From Amorphochlora amoebiformis (Eukaryota; Cercozoa; Chlorarachniophyceae), in assembly GCA_054601695.1 (NCBI GenBank), contig BAAHQB010000125.1, positions 186,001 through 250,000 on the forward strand: a stretch of 64,000 nucleotides of DNA. The letters are read 5' to 3'. The position numbers and the translations under genes were made by a program. Below the pieces are notes generated by a model. It saw only the letters and a list, made by a program, of their open reading frames with translations, made no database searches and was not told the origin of the DNA. This document shows, in pieces, positions 41,720-64,000 of the stretch (the stretch's first letter is position 1; every line of letters starts with the position of its first letter).

Positions 41720-41973
41720 GTGTGTGTGTGTGTGTTTGTGTGTATATCTGTGTAAATGTAATTGTACATACTTAAAATATACATACACAGAGTCTTCCAC
41801 ATAGCATCATATAGATACCTTGAAATAAAAACATACACAAATGTATGGGTCTTGGTTCATACACAAATGTATGGGTCTTGGTTCATACACATATGTAATG
41901 CGTGATTGTTATATGAAAACAGAGAGGATATTGCCAAGGTCCAAGCATTTGAGAAAGAGTTTCGGAAGACTTG
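41351..41973 (+). other. Exon-like segments, including two related exons
   Basis: A segment at about 41351-41398 (after TATATAG, before AG|GTTGTT) reads [18 protein letters not shown]. Two later segments start alike after ACAG: 41574-41620 ([15 protein letters not shown]) and about 41924-41972 (EDIAKVQAFEKEFRKT). The second has a donor (TG|GTATAA). The first has none and runs into a stop. They may extend the gene starting at 40342. Family unknown. Confidence 0.3.
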
Positions 41974-42470
41974 GTATAATTATATATATATATATATATA
42001 TATATACGCATATATATATATATATATAATGTATAATATATATATATATATACATAGACACAGATATATAATTGTACAGTCTTTCTCAGAAATCTTAATA
42101 TACTACTAAGCAGTCTATTTAGGTGATTTTACCCAACTCTAGACCATCTAGCCTTTTTCTCTCTCTCTCTTTCTCAATCTCTTTCTACAGATGTATATAT
42201 ACATACACATATATAAATACAAAAAGAAGTTATATTTAAAAATCAATTTATATATAAATGTATATGTTATATGTACATATATATATATATATATACACAC
42301 ATATATGTATGTATATATATTATATGTATATGAGGAAGAGAAGTGTGTGTATATACGTGTGTAATGATATGTAGATATGCATTGTAATGAAAATGTATAT
42401 ATAGAAATATACAGATATATATTTGCACTGTCATATATATATTCATTATAAATGTATGCATATAATATAT

Positions 42471-42524
<54 letters not shown>

Positions 42525-42535
42525 CGCATCCGTTT

Positions 42536-42656
42536 TTATACACCCAACAGCCATACAACTAGTAACGAGAACACATTTACTGGACGGCAGTTCAAAAATC
42601 TCAAAATCACACCACAACTTGACGGTATGTACTCCAAAACCTTACATGTATATATG

Positions 42657-42701
<45 letters not shown>

Positions 42702-42752
42702 AGATCTTAAAATCACTCCACAACTTGATGGTAGGTATTCCAAAACCTTTCA

Positions 42753-42795
<43 letters not shown>

Positions 42796-42864
42796 GTGTA
42801 TATATATATATATATTCAAAGATCTTAAAATCACTCCACAACTTGATGGTATGTACCATATATG

Positions 42865-42916
<52 letters not shown>

Positions 42917-43007
42917 ATATATATATATATATATTCAAAGATTTTAAATGACTCCTCAACTTGATGGTATTCTAAACTCTTACGATATATATATATATAT
43001 ATATATG

Positions 43008-43068
<61 letters not shown>

Positions 43069-43139
43069 CAGGTGTATATACATAATCTTAATATAAATAT
43101 TTATATATATATATATATAATGTGTCTATATACAATAAA

Positions 43140-43201
<62 letters not shown>

Positions 43202-43291
43202 ATATATACACATGTACGCACTATTAATGTATATTTATATTTAGTGCTTTTGGTTGATGGGAGGTCGAGCATAGATGATAAAAACGTAAAA

Positions 43292-43340
<49 letters not shown>

Positions 43341-43418
43341 ATATATATATATATAGATAACGTAAAAACGCATCCAATATACGTATCCGCATATTTGTAC
43401 CCATTGAAAGGAAAACAC

Positions 43419-43463
<45 letters not shown>

Positions 43464-43526
43464 ACGTAAAAACACATCCAATATACGTATCCGCATATTC
43501 CTAGTACCTATTGAAAGGAAAACACT

Positions 43527-43591
<65 letters not shown>

Positions 43592-43633
43592 ATATATGTA
43601 AATATATATGTAACAAATGTAACATGAGCATGA

Positions 43634-43682
<49 letters not shown>

Positions 43683-43812
43683 ACTTCATATACAAGCATG
43701 TTTTCCAACCCAGGTTGAAAATGTGCCCGAACCTTCGCATAATCTAGATAATTCGCATACTGAAGGGGGGGAAATCGTTCAGTATGCAAGTCAAGAGGTT
43801 TTGGCCAGTTTG
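42536..43812 (-). CDS. 3' part of an unknown gene with hydrophobic C-terminus
   Basis: Exon 43812-43694 (acceptor GCAACGCTTATATCAG; donor CTT|GTATAT) encodes 39 residues including [19 protein letters not shown] and [19 protein letters not shown]. The last exon, 42640-42536, encodes [18 protein letters not shown], then a hydrophobic end ([14 protein letters not shown]) and a stop. Between them, 43463-43535 and 43355-43428 are two copies of an exon-like segment after TTTCCTTTCAAT. The first exon loosely recalls flavin-monooxygenase-type sequences, but I do not claim this. The tail could anchor the protein in a membrane. Confidence 0.4.
42690..42990 (-). repeat. Acceptor-side copies of the terminal exon 42640-42536
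   Basis: Three diverged copies of the acceptor and first about 45 nt of the exon (GTTTTGGAATACCTACCATC-type) lie upstream of it in gene direction, at about 42700-42757, 42816-42856 and 42934-42985. AT arrays separate them. Confidence 0.8.
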
Positions 43813-43889
43813 CTGATATAAGCGTTGCAAAATTTTCAAAAAACTTTATTGAAGTACAGAAGTATGCTAAATAGACATTAATACTTTTG

Positions 43890-43955
43890 AACTAACTAGA
43901 CCACGGTCTGGACGGTAAAAATTAATCTAGTAATGCTAGCACTTTGATATATATA

Positions 43956-44007
<52 letters not shown>

Positions 44008-44260
44008 AGAACATAACTTCTAGTAGTACTGACTATCTGAGGGCCAGGCTGTTTGCTAGTTTGATTCGATACGACTAGAATTCATGAGATCTAGGAAATT
44101 TTGAGTATATATATTCTCTCAGAGTCTATCTTGACATTACGTAAAATCAGAATTTTGACTAGGCTTTAGACTAAAGTAGTAATTAGAATAATTTCGCACT
44201 TAACAATTAATTGTGTACTCTTCCACTAGCTTAGCTTAGCCTATTAACTACTACGAATAA
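43890..44260. repeat. CTAG-rich spacer downstream of a - strand gene
   Basis: CTAG-dense sequence (CTAGTAATGCTAGCAC, ATACGACTAGAATTC) follows the TGA at 44327-44329 of the next gene. It holds a short AT/TG run but no coding frame. Confidence 0.6.
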
Positions 44261-44326
44261 CCTTTCTGCGACTCGACCAAACACGTGTAACCGAAGACGA
44301 CCGACTAGTACGCAAGCCCCAAATGA

Positions 44327-49211
<4,885 letters not shown>

Positions 49212-49267
49212 CTGTTTGTCTGTATATATAATATATATATATATATGTATATATATATATGTATATA

Positions 49268-49317
<50 letters not shown>

Positions 49318-49348
49318 TATTCGTATACACACATATATATACATATGC

Positions 49349-49387
<39 letters not shown>

Positions 49388-49408
49388 GTTTCAATGTATG
49401 TGTACATG

Positions 49409-49459
<51 letters not shown>

Positions 49460-49599
49460 TATATATATATATGCACATATACACACATATATGAAGTAAA
49501 TGAAAGGACATATGATATTTTATTTTACATATGGATATATTTTGCATACATATAAGTAATATACATCCAAAATTCGAATGATATGTATATATGTTATGT

Positions 49600-50360
<761 letters not shown>

Positions 50361-50519
50361 AATAAATATACCTATTAAAGCTCTACTCCGCAAAAATATT
50401 TATTCTCTTTCCATTTTTTTTTTTAATACTTATTTATTTTGTGGTATATTTATTCTTTCGACTTATTTATATATCTCGTATCAACTCACCCTATAGATCT
50501 CTTATGAAGTGCAAGATGG

Positions 50520-50830
50520 TCAACCAGAGGCCTTAGGTTAGGGTTTACGGTCACGTTTTAGAGGTTATTAGCCATTTTTAAACATCGGATTAATTTCAGT
50601 AGAGGTTATGAGGCCTTCAATCAAGATTTAGGGTTGGGTTTTAGAGGTTGTGAGCCCTATTTGGATACAAGATTAACCCCAGTAGAGGTTATGGGACCTT
50701 AAATTAGGGTTTAGGGTTGGGTTTTAGAGGTTATGAGATCTTTACGATTTAGGGTTAATTTCAGTAGAGGTTATGAGGCCTTAGGTTAGGGTTGGGGGTT
50801 GGCGTTTAGTAGGGGTTATGGTTTTGTTAG
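50520..50830 (-). repeat. Minisatellite of about 70 bp with TTAGGG words
   Basis: About four copies of TAGAGGTTATGAGGCCTTA plus GGTTAGGGTTTAGGGTTGGG-type sequence. On the - strand it reads CCCTAA, matching neighbouring - strand genes. Confidence 0.75.
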
Positions 50831-50856
50831 ATATGTGTGTATATATATATATATTC

Positions 50857-50925
<69 letters not shown>

Positions 50926-50979
50926 CACGTGTGACTTAAAAATAGGTCAGGTTTTGTACGTATGTATATATATATATAT

Positions 50980-51032
<53 letters not shown>

Positions 51033-51249
51033 AACAAACAAATACGTTTGTAAACATACACACATGCGTTTACACATATATGCATAACAATATACATATA
51101 TATATATATATACATATGTATATATATAAACATTCATACACACACAAAAATACAACACAAGCACACATACATACATACATACACATACACAGCAACACAT
51201 CATACTCATATACACCCATACCCGATTTCCGTAGCCCTGAATTTACATA

Positions 51250-51560
51250 GCTTGCATTGGAACGGACGATATTGAATATGATGCTACAAAACCACACGAA
51301 AAACCACCCGAACAATTAAAATTTAGAATAAACCACCCGCACAATTAAAGTTTAGAATTATATTTTCGAGACGGACGGTATTGAATATGATGCTTCAAAA
51401 CCACACGAAAAACCACCCGAACAATTAAAATTTTAGAATAAACCACCCGCACAATTAAAGTTTAGAATTATATTTTCGAGACGGACGGGTATTGAATATG
51501 ATGCTTAAAAAAAAAAAAAGAAAAACACGAAAAAACAACCCGCACAATTAAAATTTAGAA
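51250..51560. repeat. Tandem repeat of about 115 bp, three copies
   Basis: Units contain AAAACCACACGAAAAACCAC, two CACAATTAAA motifs, TTTCGAGACGGACGG and TATTGAATATGATGCT. The last copy is degraded with an A-tract. A second array of about 60-bp units (TGCTGTTTCAAGAAATG plus a T-tract) lies at 52680-52870. Confidence 0.8.
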
Positions 51561-51644
51561 AATTATAATTTCGATGAAGCAATAATTTTCAAAGCTGACG
51601 TTAGAATTAGGCATAGAGTTGAACAATACCCTCTGTTTACAACT

Positions 51645-51696
<52 letters not shown>

Positions 51697-51749
51697 ATAT
51701 GTTTATATTGTCCTGTTATTCGGAGTACATGTTACGTTTACGTTACGGA

Positions 51750-51880
51750 TATAGCTTTGGGTGTGTTAGGGTTAGGGTTAGGGGTTGGGCTAGGGTTAGG
51801 GTGACGGTTAGGGTTTGGGTTAGGGTTAGGGTTAGGGTTAGGATTAGGGTTAGGGTTAGGGTTAGGGTTCGAAGTTTATA
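51750..51880 (-). repeat. TTAGGG array (CCCTAA on the - strand)
   Basis: About 130 nt of near-perfect TTAGGG on +. It starts just after the donor (GG|GTATAA) of the - strand exon 51936-51882, so it lies at the start of that intron in sense CCCTAA orientation. Confidence 0.9.
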
Positions 51881-51881
51881 C

Positions 51882-51936
51882 CCCGTAATAATGGACTCGA
51901 AGGTTTGCTCTTTGGTTAAACCTCTTAAAGCAAAGA
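51882..51936 (-). other. Isolated exon of an unknown - strand gene
   Basis: Between a strong acceptor (ATATTTTTCCAG) and donor GG|GTATAA, an open segment reads FALRGLTKEQTFESIIT. Neighbouring exons are not resolved; it may belong to the gene at 44.3-49.2 kb. Confidence 0.35.
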
Positions 51937-52060
51937 CTGGAAAAATATGTTAGGGTCATCAGACTTTGATCATATGTGGGTTTGTTGTGTTATTTCTTTG
52001 TATTTTTTTACATTTGTACTGTGGGTGAATTATTGTAGGATAGGATGGGGTCAGGTTAGG

Positions 52061-52111
<51 letters not shown>

Positions 52112-52190
52112 TATATATTTATATATATATATATATATGTCAATATTGACACAAGGGATCAAGATATCGAATATTTTTGACAACACACAC

Positions 52191-52293
<103 letters not shown>

Positions 52294-52396
52294 GTATCGC
52301 ATATATTACATATATGTACGCGTTCAAAACATTTATTCAAAATATTGTATGTGTATATATGTATATATATATATATATGTATATACATATTATATG

Positions 52397-52456
<60 letters not shown>

Positions 52457-52497
52457 ATATGTATATATATATATATATACATAAATATATATATATA

Positions 52498-52528
<31 letters not shown>

Positions 52529-52895
52529 TCATATACGTAATATTATATAATATGTATATATATATATAAATATATACATACATATAAACCCCTACCGGCA
52601 GTAGTATGGTCTCTCGTTCTTATGCACGCGCATATGCGCATCTAAGCTAGCCTGTATTAACAAAATTGTCATTTTACTTCAAATATACTGTTTCAAGAAA
52701 TTTTGTGATTTTATTATTTTAAAGTTAAATACATATGCTGTTTCAAGAAATGTGTGTGATTTTTTTTTTTTTTAAATTTCAAAAATATTTTGTTTCAAGA
52801 GATTTGTGATATTTTTTTTTTTTTTAAAATTCAAATATGCTGTTTCAAGAAATGTCTGATTGTGTTCAATTCGATTGGGCTGCTTTATAAATATG

Positions 52896-52967
<72 letters not shown>

Positions 52968-53029
52968 TATACATATATATATATATATATATAAGTTTCA
53001 ATTCAATTAGGCTGGAGGTTTGAGCTGAA

Positions 53030-53081
53030 TGAGGAATTTCTGGGTTACTATTATACGGTTGTAATCGTGGAGTAAGATGTA

Positions 53082-53126
<45 letters not shown>

Positions 53127-53168
53127 TTCATTCTGGGATACTATTATGCGGTTATCATCGTGGAGTAA

Positions 53169-53175
<7 letters not shown>
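53030..53175 (-). repeat. Duplicated 45-bp cassette
   Basis: Two copies of ATCTTACTCCACGATTACAA plus CCGTATAATAGTAACCCAGA-type sequence on -, separated by AT. The 53039-53085 copy runs on into an open frame ending FLIQLKPPA and a stop. It could be the end of a - strand gene, for example the zinc-finger gene; this is not shown. Confidence 0.5.
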
Positions 53176-53222
<47 letters not shown>

Positions 53223-53284
53223 CATAAATCTATACATAGGTAATAAATTTATAGATTTGGGCATATATTTGCATGTATACATGT

Positions 53285-53349
<65 letters not shown>

Positions 53350-53426
53350 TAATATATGTAATATATATGCATGTTGATACAAATACAAACTGTGATATCG
53401 AAAAACGTAGTATTAGGTATACATAC

Positions 53427-53460
<34 letters not shown>

Positions 53461-53470
53461 CTTTGTGAGT

Positions 53471-53518
<48 letters not shown>

Positions 53519-53639
53519 CACAAGTTTATATTCATATTCACGTAATCTAAAGAGAAAGAGAGAGAGCAAAAAAAAAATACACACACATACACAAAACAGG
53601 TTAACAGACGGAGAAAGATGTGCTGGTTAGGAGTCCAAG

Positions 53640-53720
53640 AAGATGGAGAGAGGAAGAGAAGGAAACAGACAGCGAAGACAGACAGCGAAGACAGACAGCG
53701 AAGACAGATGAGGTTGTGAC
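53640..53720. repeat. ACAGACAGCGAAG repeat in a purine-rich tract
   Basis: Three head-to-tail 14-nt copies inside a purine-rich stretch. On the - strand this is a pyrimidine tract ending in CTCTTTCTCTTTAG (53544), a good acceptor followed by an open [10 protein letters not shown]. Confidence 0.6.
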
Positions 53721-53806
53721 TTCATAAGAGAAGAGAACAAAGATAGTTCTTTTCTTCTCGACTTATTTATGTTTTTACGCACATGTGTATAAATATTGTA
53801 TATGTA

Positions 53807-53853
<47 letters not shown>

Positions 53854-53867
53854 ACTTATATATATTT

Positions 53868-53960
<93 letters not shown>

Positions 53961-53965
53961 ATACA

Positions 53966-54009
53966 TCATGGACATTGTTATTAGGGTAAGTGGGAGTTGA
54001 ATTACAGGT

Positions 54010-54043
<34 letters not shown>

Positions 54044-54108
54044 TACATATGGACATTGTTATTAGGGTAAATGGGAGTTGAATTTACAGGTTATATATAT
54101 CTATACAT

Positions 54109-54175
<67 letters not shown>

Positions 54176-54223
54176 ATATATATAGACAGTGTTATTAGGG
54201 GTAAGAGGGAGTTGAATTTACAG

Positions 54224-54278
<55 letters not shown>

Positions 54279-54328
54279 ATGTATATGTAGACATTGTTAT
54301 TAGGGTAAGAGGGAGTTGAATTTACAGG

Positions 54329-54372
<44 letters not shown>

Positions 54373-54452
54373 TAGACATTGTTATGTTAGGATAAGAGGG
54401 AGTTGACTTTACAGGCTGAACGAAAGTGTCATTACAGATATTCCACATATAG

Positions 54453-54498
<46 letters not shown>

Positions 54499-54596
54499 GT
54501 ATATATATATATATATGTATATATATACACACACATTATACATTGTTATTAGGGTAAGTGGGAGTACTGGTTGAACGAAAGTGTCGTTGCAGATAT

Positions 54597-54682
<86 letters not shown>

Positions 54683-54712
54683 TGACATTGTTATTAGGGT
54701 AAGTGGGAGTAC
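53966..54712 (-). repeat. Donor-side copies of zinc-finger exon 54760-54713
   Basis: At least six copies of the sequence around the donor (GTACTCCCACTTACCCTAAT plus AACAATGTC), some with the exon end (CTGCAACGACACTTTCGTTC), follow the exon in gene direction, each next to an AT array (about 54541, 54370, 54286, 54185, 54049 and 53966). Confidence 0.85.
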
Positions 54713-57198
<2,486 letters not shown>

Positions 57199-57425
57199 GG
57201 AAAGGAATAAAACGAAAATTTAAGATCAAGTAGCTCGAATATGTGAAAACGGGAGGGAGAAGAGAGGAAGGGTGATAGTTAAAGCCGGCGATGGTAAAGG
57301 AGACGTGTCGGGAGCCATTTGCCGACTTTTACTTTTCCTGAATTCCCCGGAAAAACTCGGCCCTTCTAGCTGGAAAGACGCCCCATCGGCTTCGGGGTGT
57401 GGAGCTGTAATCGCCGGCCAACAAG
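57199..57425. promoter_or_regulatory. Divergent intergenic region (zinc-finger / Rab)
   Basis: 227 bp separate a candidate - strand ATG (57198) from the Rab ATG (57426). It has no AT array, contains purine-rich GGGAGGGAGAAGAGAGGAAG and a GC-rich stretch near 57390, and probably serves both genes. Confidence 0.4.
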
Positions 57426-60220
<2,795 letters not shown>

Positions 60221-60419
60221 TAGCGGCCACTGATAGCTGAAAGCATCTGGATTCGAGCCCGATAAATGAACTGACGATCCGTAATATACCATGGCCTCAA
60301 GAATTAACACTTCCACGTCCCTTCGAATTCTAGATCTGGTCAAGCAGTTGCGCATGATTGCCAGCTCCAAAACTGTTCATTTCAATCACACCGTTTAATT
60401 CAGACATTAAGAATATATG

Positions 60420-60760
60420 ATGCAGCCAGTTGAAAACATATTGATGATCATCAGATTATGACTTACTATCTAGTACTATCTAGACCATAGAATGCTAGTA
60501 TGATTCAGATGATTCATATGATCTGACGGTACTAGCTTGTACTGACTAGACTGAGTATTACTGGTATTAGTAGTACTGCTTACTAGGCTTATAGCGCCGC
60601 CTCAGTAGGTGTAGAAGTAAGAATAGAATTCTAGACCGTGATATCTAGTGAACCGTTAGTATCGCGATATCAATTCAAAAAATAACTAGAATAATCTAGA
60701 TAATAATAAAAACAAAGAATATAGTACAATAATCTACATCTGTTCTGTTAGATAGACTAC
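60420..60760. repeat. CTAG-rich island between convergent genes
   Basis: CTAG-dense sequence (CTATCTAGTACTATCTAGAC) between the Rab stop (60220, +) and the inositol-3-phosphate synthase stop (60834, -). Confidence 0.65.
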
Positions 60761-60833
60761 ACTAGAATCAAGAGAAAAATCATTGAATATCTGGAATATT
60801 ATAATTATCTTGTATGACTTACAACTTTATGTG

Positions 60834-60955
60834 TTATAGTCTGGCGCGAATGGCTTTCGGCAACTTCTGCATGAGCAGCATAGAGTTTTCTGGTTGCATG
60901 CTGAAACAATTATAACAACTGTCAGTGTGAATGCTTACTGTTATGTTTATATATG

Positions 60956-60986
<31 letters not shown>

Positions 60987-61182
60987 AATAATATAATATA
61001 TATATATATATATATATATGAATATGAGATTAGTAAAAATAGTCGTAACAATAATAATACTAATAATAATAAAGATAATAATATTTATGTGCATGGATAT
61101 TTACCTATATACATACATACATATGTATACATAAATACATATTGCGTGTAATATATATATATATATATATATATGCATATAT

Positions 61183-61233
<51 letters not shown>

Positions 61234-61418
61234 GGTACATACATATGTATATATATATGCGTGTGTGTGTGTGTATTATATTACCCTACACAAGCTCTTA
61301 AAATGTTTTTAATACACATGAGCTGCCGAAATAGCGAGTTAACGACAGGATTTCCACTGCGAATGTATGTATACTATACATATATTCAATTCAATTGCAA
61401 AGTATATACTATATTTTA

Positions 61419-61482
<64 letters not shown>

Positions 61483-61590
61483 AATGTATGTATACTATAC
61501 ATATATTCAATTCAATTGCAAAGTATATACTATATTTTAGTGATATATATATATATATATATAATTGCAAAGTATATACTATATTTTAGT

Positions 61591-61636
<46 letters not shown>

Positions 61637-61645
61637 ATATATATA

Positions 61646-61684
<39 letters not shown>

Positions 61685-61943
61685 TTTCACATATAAATGC
61701 TTAAAAATATGTACAAATATCTACACATGTCTACATATATACGTATCTATATATATATGTATACATTACATATGTGTATATAATATTTATGTATATGTGT
61801 GTGTATATGTATGTATATATATTTGAGCTTGGCACCATAGTGGCCTTGACCAAAAACTAAGGGTCGTATGTATACATATATATACATACATATATATATA
61901 TATATGTATATATATTATATACACATATATATATATGTAAATA

Positions 61944-61974
<31 letters not shown>

Positions 61975-62010
61975 TACATTTAGATATATATATATATATA
62001 TTATATATAA

Positions 62011-62042
<32 letters not shown>

Positions 62043-62043
62043 C

Positions 62044-62074
<31 letters not shown>

Positions 62075-62198
62075 CATACGCCTTAAGCAAAAAGCTAAGG
62101 TAACTTAGTACAGGATCCAATATATATATATATATATATATCTATATATACATACACACCTACACACATATATATATATATATATATATACATATATA

Positions 62199-62231
<33 letters not shown>

Positions 62232-62344
62232 CATGCAGATAACCTTTGCACCATAGGGGCCTTAGGCAGAAAGCTAAGGTAACTTAGTACAGGATCCAAT
62301 ATATATATATGTATGTGTGTATATACAAATACATACACACATAC

Positions 62345-62382
<38 letters not shown>

Positions 62383-62453
62383 GTATAAATATGTGCACAT
62401 ATACACACACATATACATATACATATATATTATACATACATATATATATACAC

Positions 62454-62492
<39 letters not shown>

Positions 62493-62493
62493 G

Positions 62494-62526
<33 letters not shown>

Positions 62527-63435
62527 TTTATACATATATATATTATTATATAGATCACCTTGGCACCATAGGGGCCTTAAGCAGAAAGCTAAGGTAACTT
62601 AGTACAGGATCCAATATATATATATATAAATATATACATACATATATATATATATATATACGTATTTTATATATATTATATTATTATATAGATAACCTTG
62701 GCACCATAGGGGCCTTAAGCAAAAAGCTAAGGTAACTTAGTACAGGATCCATACGAGTATACGAAAAACCAGGACCCGATATCTCAATCCTTAGGGTTAG
62801 GGTTAGGGTTAGGGTTAGGGTTAGGGTTTGGGTTAGGGTTATGGTTAGGATTTGGGTTAGGGTTAGGGTAAGGGTAAGTGTTAGGGTTAGGGTTGAGGTT
62901 AGGGTTAGGGCCAGGGTTAGGGTTAGGGTTAGGGTTATGGTTAGGGTTAGGGTTAGGGTTAGGGTTAGGGGGTCAGGCCAGGGTTTGGGCGTCGGGTTAG
63001 GGTTAGTATTAGGGTTAGGGTTACGGTTAGGGTTAGAGTTAGGGCTAGGGTTAGGGTTAGGGTTAGGGTTAGGGTTAAGGTTAGTATTAGGGTTAGGGCT
63101 TCGGGTTAGGGTTAGGGTTAGGTTTAGGGCGTCGGGTTAGGGTTAGTATTAGGGTTACGGTTAAGGTTAGGGTTAGGGTTAGGGTTGGGTTAGGGGTTAG
63201 GTTAGGGTTAGGGTTAGGGTTAGGGTTAGGTTAGGGTTAGGGTTAGGGTTACGGATAGGGCTTGTGTTAGGGCTAGGGTTAGGGTAGGGTTAGGGTTAGG
63301 TAGGGTTAGAGTTAAGGTTTGGATGTAGAGTTAAGGGTAAGAAAAGACAAAAATATGGACAAATTGTACAAATATACAAAATTTGAGTATATTACTTTTT
63401 TTTATATGTTTGCTTTCATATATACATATATATGC

Positions 63436-63472
<37 letters not shown>

Positions 63473-63716
63473 ACATACATATATGTATACATAGTTCATA
63501 TCCACATGTTTTGAACTGACACTTGAAAGGGATAACGATACATGTAGATATCCCATATATCTAATATGTTGATATATCCAAAGATAAATAGATTTTGTAA
63601 AAAAACCTTTGAGCAAGGTCGGTGAGGAGTACCAAGTCAAGAATAAGGGGTGATGCTAAGAGGGAGTCTTCACACGTATTATGCATCACAATTGTGTTGA
63701 TTCCCCCCATGAAAAT
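60834..63716 (-). CDS. INO1: Inositol-3-phosphate synthase, C-terminal part (5' end outside window)
   Basis: Five exons in phase: 63716-63607, 63521-63491, 62782-62697, 61356-61285, 60900-60834 (TAA), about 121 residues. The enzyme converts glucose 6-phosphate to 1D-myo-inositol 3-phosphate with NAD, in the cytosol. Diagnostic segments: [20 protein letters not shown] and [37 protein letters not shown] and [19 protein letters not shown]. These match the conserved C-terminal region of the human and plant enzymes in order ([30 protein letters not shown]). The last residues [10 protein letters not shown] are not conserved. The third exon follows directly on a CCCTAA (sense) array. Three exons have edge or flanking-intron copies nearby. 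Confidence 0.9.
61360..61600 (-). repeat. Repeated intron segment upstream of exon 61356-61285
   Basis: Two full copies (61359-61422 and 61480-61547) and one partial copy of AATTGCAAAGTATATACTAT plus the flanking ATTCAATTCAA and GCGAATGTATG. On the - strand each full copy ends in CATTCGCA, the acceptor side of the exon. Confidence 0.85.
61824..62615 (-). repeat. Donor-side copies of INO1 exon 62782-62697
   Basis: Copies at 62552-62615, 62237-62300, 62079-62120 (short) and 61824-61866 (diverged) repeat the exon from GGATCCTGTACTAAG through the donor. They lie 3' of the intact exon, separated by AT and ATT arrays. The two longest keep the donor GT after CCAAG or GCAAAG. Confidence 0.88.
62785..63325 (-). 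repeat. TTAGGG array in an INO1 intron (CCCTAA in sense)
   Basis: About 540 nt, mostly perfect TTAGGG on +. In gene direction it ends CCCTAAGGATTGAG, the acceptor of exon 62782-62697. Confidence 0.95.
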
Positions 63717-63762
63717 CTGGATGTATTGTATATATTATATGTGTAATATAGATATTTGCATG

Positions 63763-63798
<36 letters not shown>

Positions 63799-63820
63799 AA
63801 TGTATTTTGTTTATATATAT

Positions 63821-63861
<41 letters not shown>

Positions 63862-63864
63862 TAT

Positions 63865-63966
63865 AGGGAGTCTTCACACGTATTATGCATCACAATTGTG
63901 TTGATTCCCCCCATGAAAATCTGGATGTATTGTATATATTATATGTGTAATATAGATATTTGCATG

Positions 63967-63980
<14 letters not shown>
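63865..63980 (-). repeat. Acceptor-side copy of INO1 exon 63716-63607
   Basis: Near-identical copy of 63661-63777: the upstream intron end, the acceptor TACATCCAG and the first about 55 nt of the exon, cut after GAAGACTCCC. It lies 5' of the intact exon. Confidence 0.92.

Positions 63981-64000
<20 letters not shown>

Overview
The window is nuclear DNA of an intron-dense eukaryote. It encodes clathrin heavy chain, a Rab GTPase, the C-terminal part of inositol-3-phosphate synthase, a C2H2 zinc-finger protein and a sliding-clamp-like protein, all with GT-AG introns, and it is full of CCCTAA/TTAGGG telomere-type repeats. I cannot name the lineage; a unicellular or early-branching eukaryote is a guess. 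Much of the length is (AT)n microsatellite. The long Tyr-Ile frames it creates are not genes. Most real genes are short exons (16-120 nt) scattered through these arrays, and I recovered them by matching splice sites, reading-frame phase and protein families by eye.

Layout. 1-442: 3' end of an unknown + gene, then CTAG-rich DNA (0.96-2.5 kb). 3.38-3.65 kb: exon-like + pieces. 9.1-13.8 kb: a PCNA/Rad9-like clamp gene on -. 14.8-15.2 kb: one or two small - strand pieces. 18.9-31.57 kb, probably starting further left: one large + gene with at least 12 exons and telomere-like arrays in its introns. 31.6-32.3 kb: CTAG-rich spacer. 32.73-40.23 kb: clathrin heavy chain on -, eight exons. 40.34-41.16 kb: a basic protein on +, head-to-head with clathrin. 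42.5-43.8 kb and 44.3-49.2 kb: two unknown - genes separated by a CTAG-rich spacer. 50-53.5 kb: mostly repeats with an isolated - exon. 54.7-57.2 kb: zinc-finger gene on -, head-to-head with the Rab gene on + (57.43-60.22 kb). 60.4-60.8 kb: CTAG-rich spacer. 60.83-63.72 kb: last five exons of inositol-3-phosphate synthase on -; its 5' part lies beyond the right edge.

Two patterns stand out. First, many exons have 'shadows': locally repeated partial copies of one exon edge with its splice site, interleaved with (AT)n. Acceptor-side copies lie upstream and donor-side copies downstream of the intact exon. Second, the telomere-like arrays inside genes read CCCTAA on the sense strand of the host gene, often touching a splice site, so the apparent flip from CCCTAA (15-30 kb) to TTAGGG (50-63 kb) follows the genes. 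The genes share no obvious pathway: membrane traffic (clathrin, Rab), inositol synthesis, DNA-damage clamp and transcription factor.
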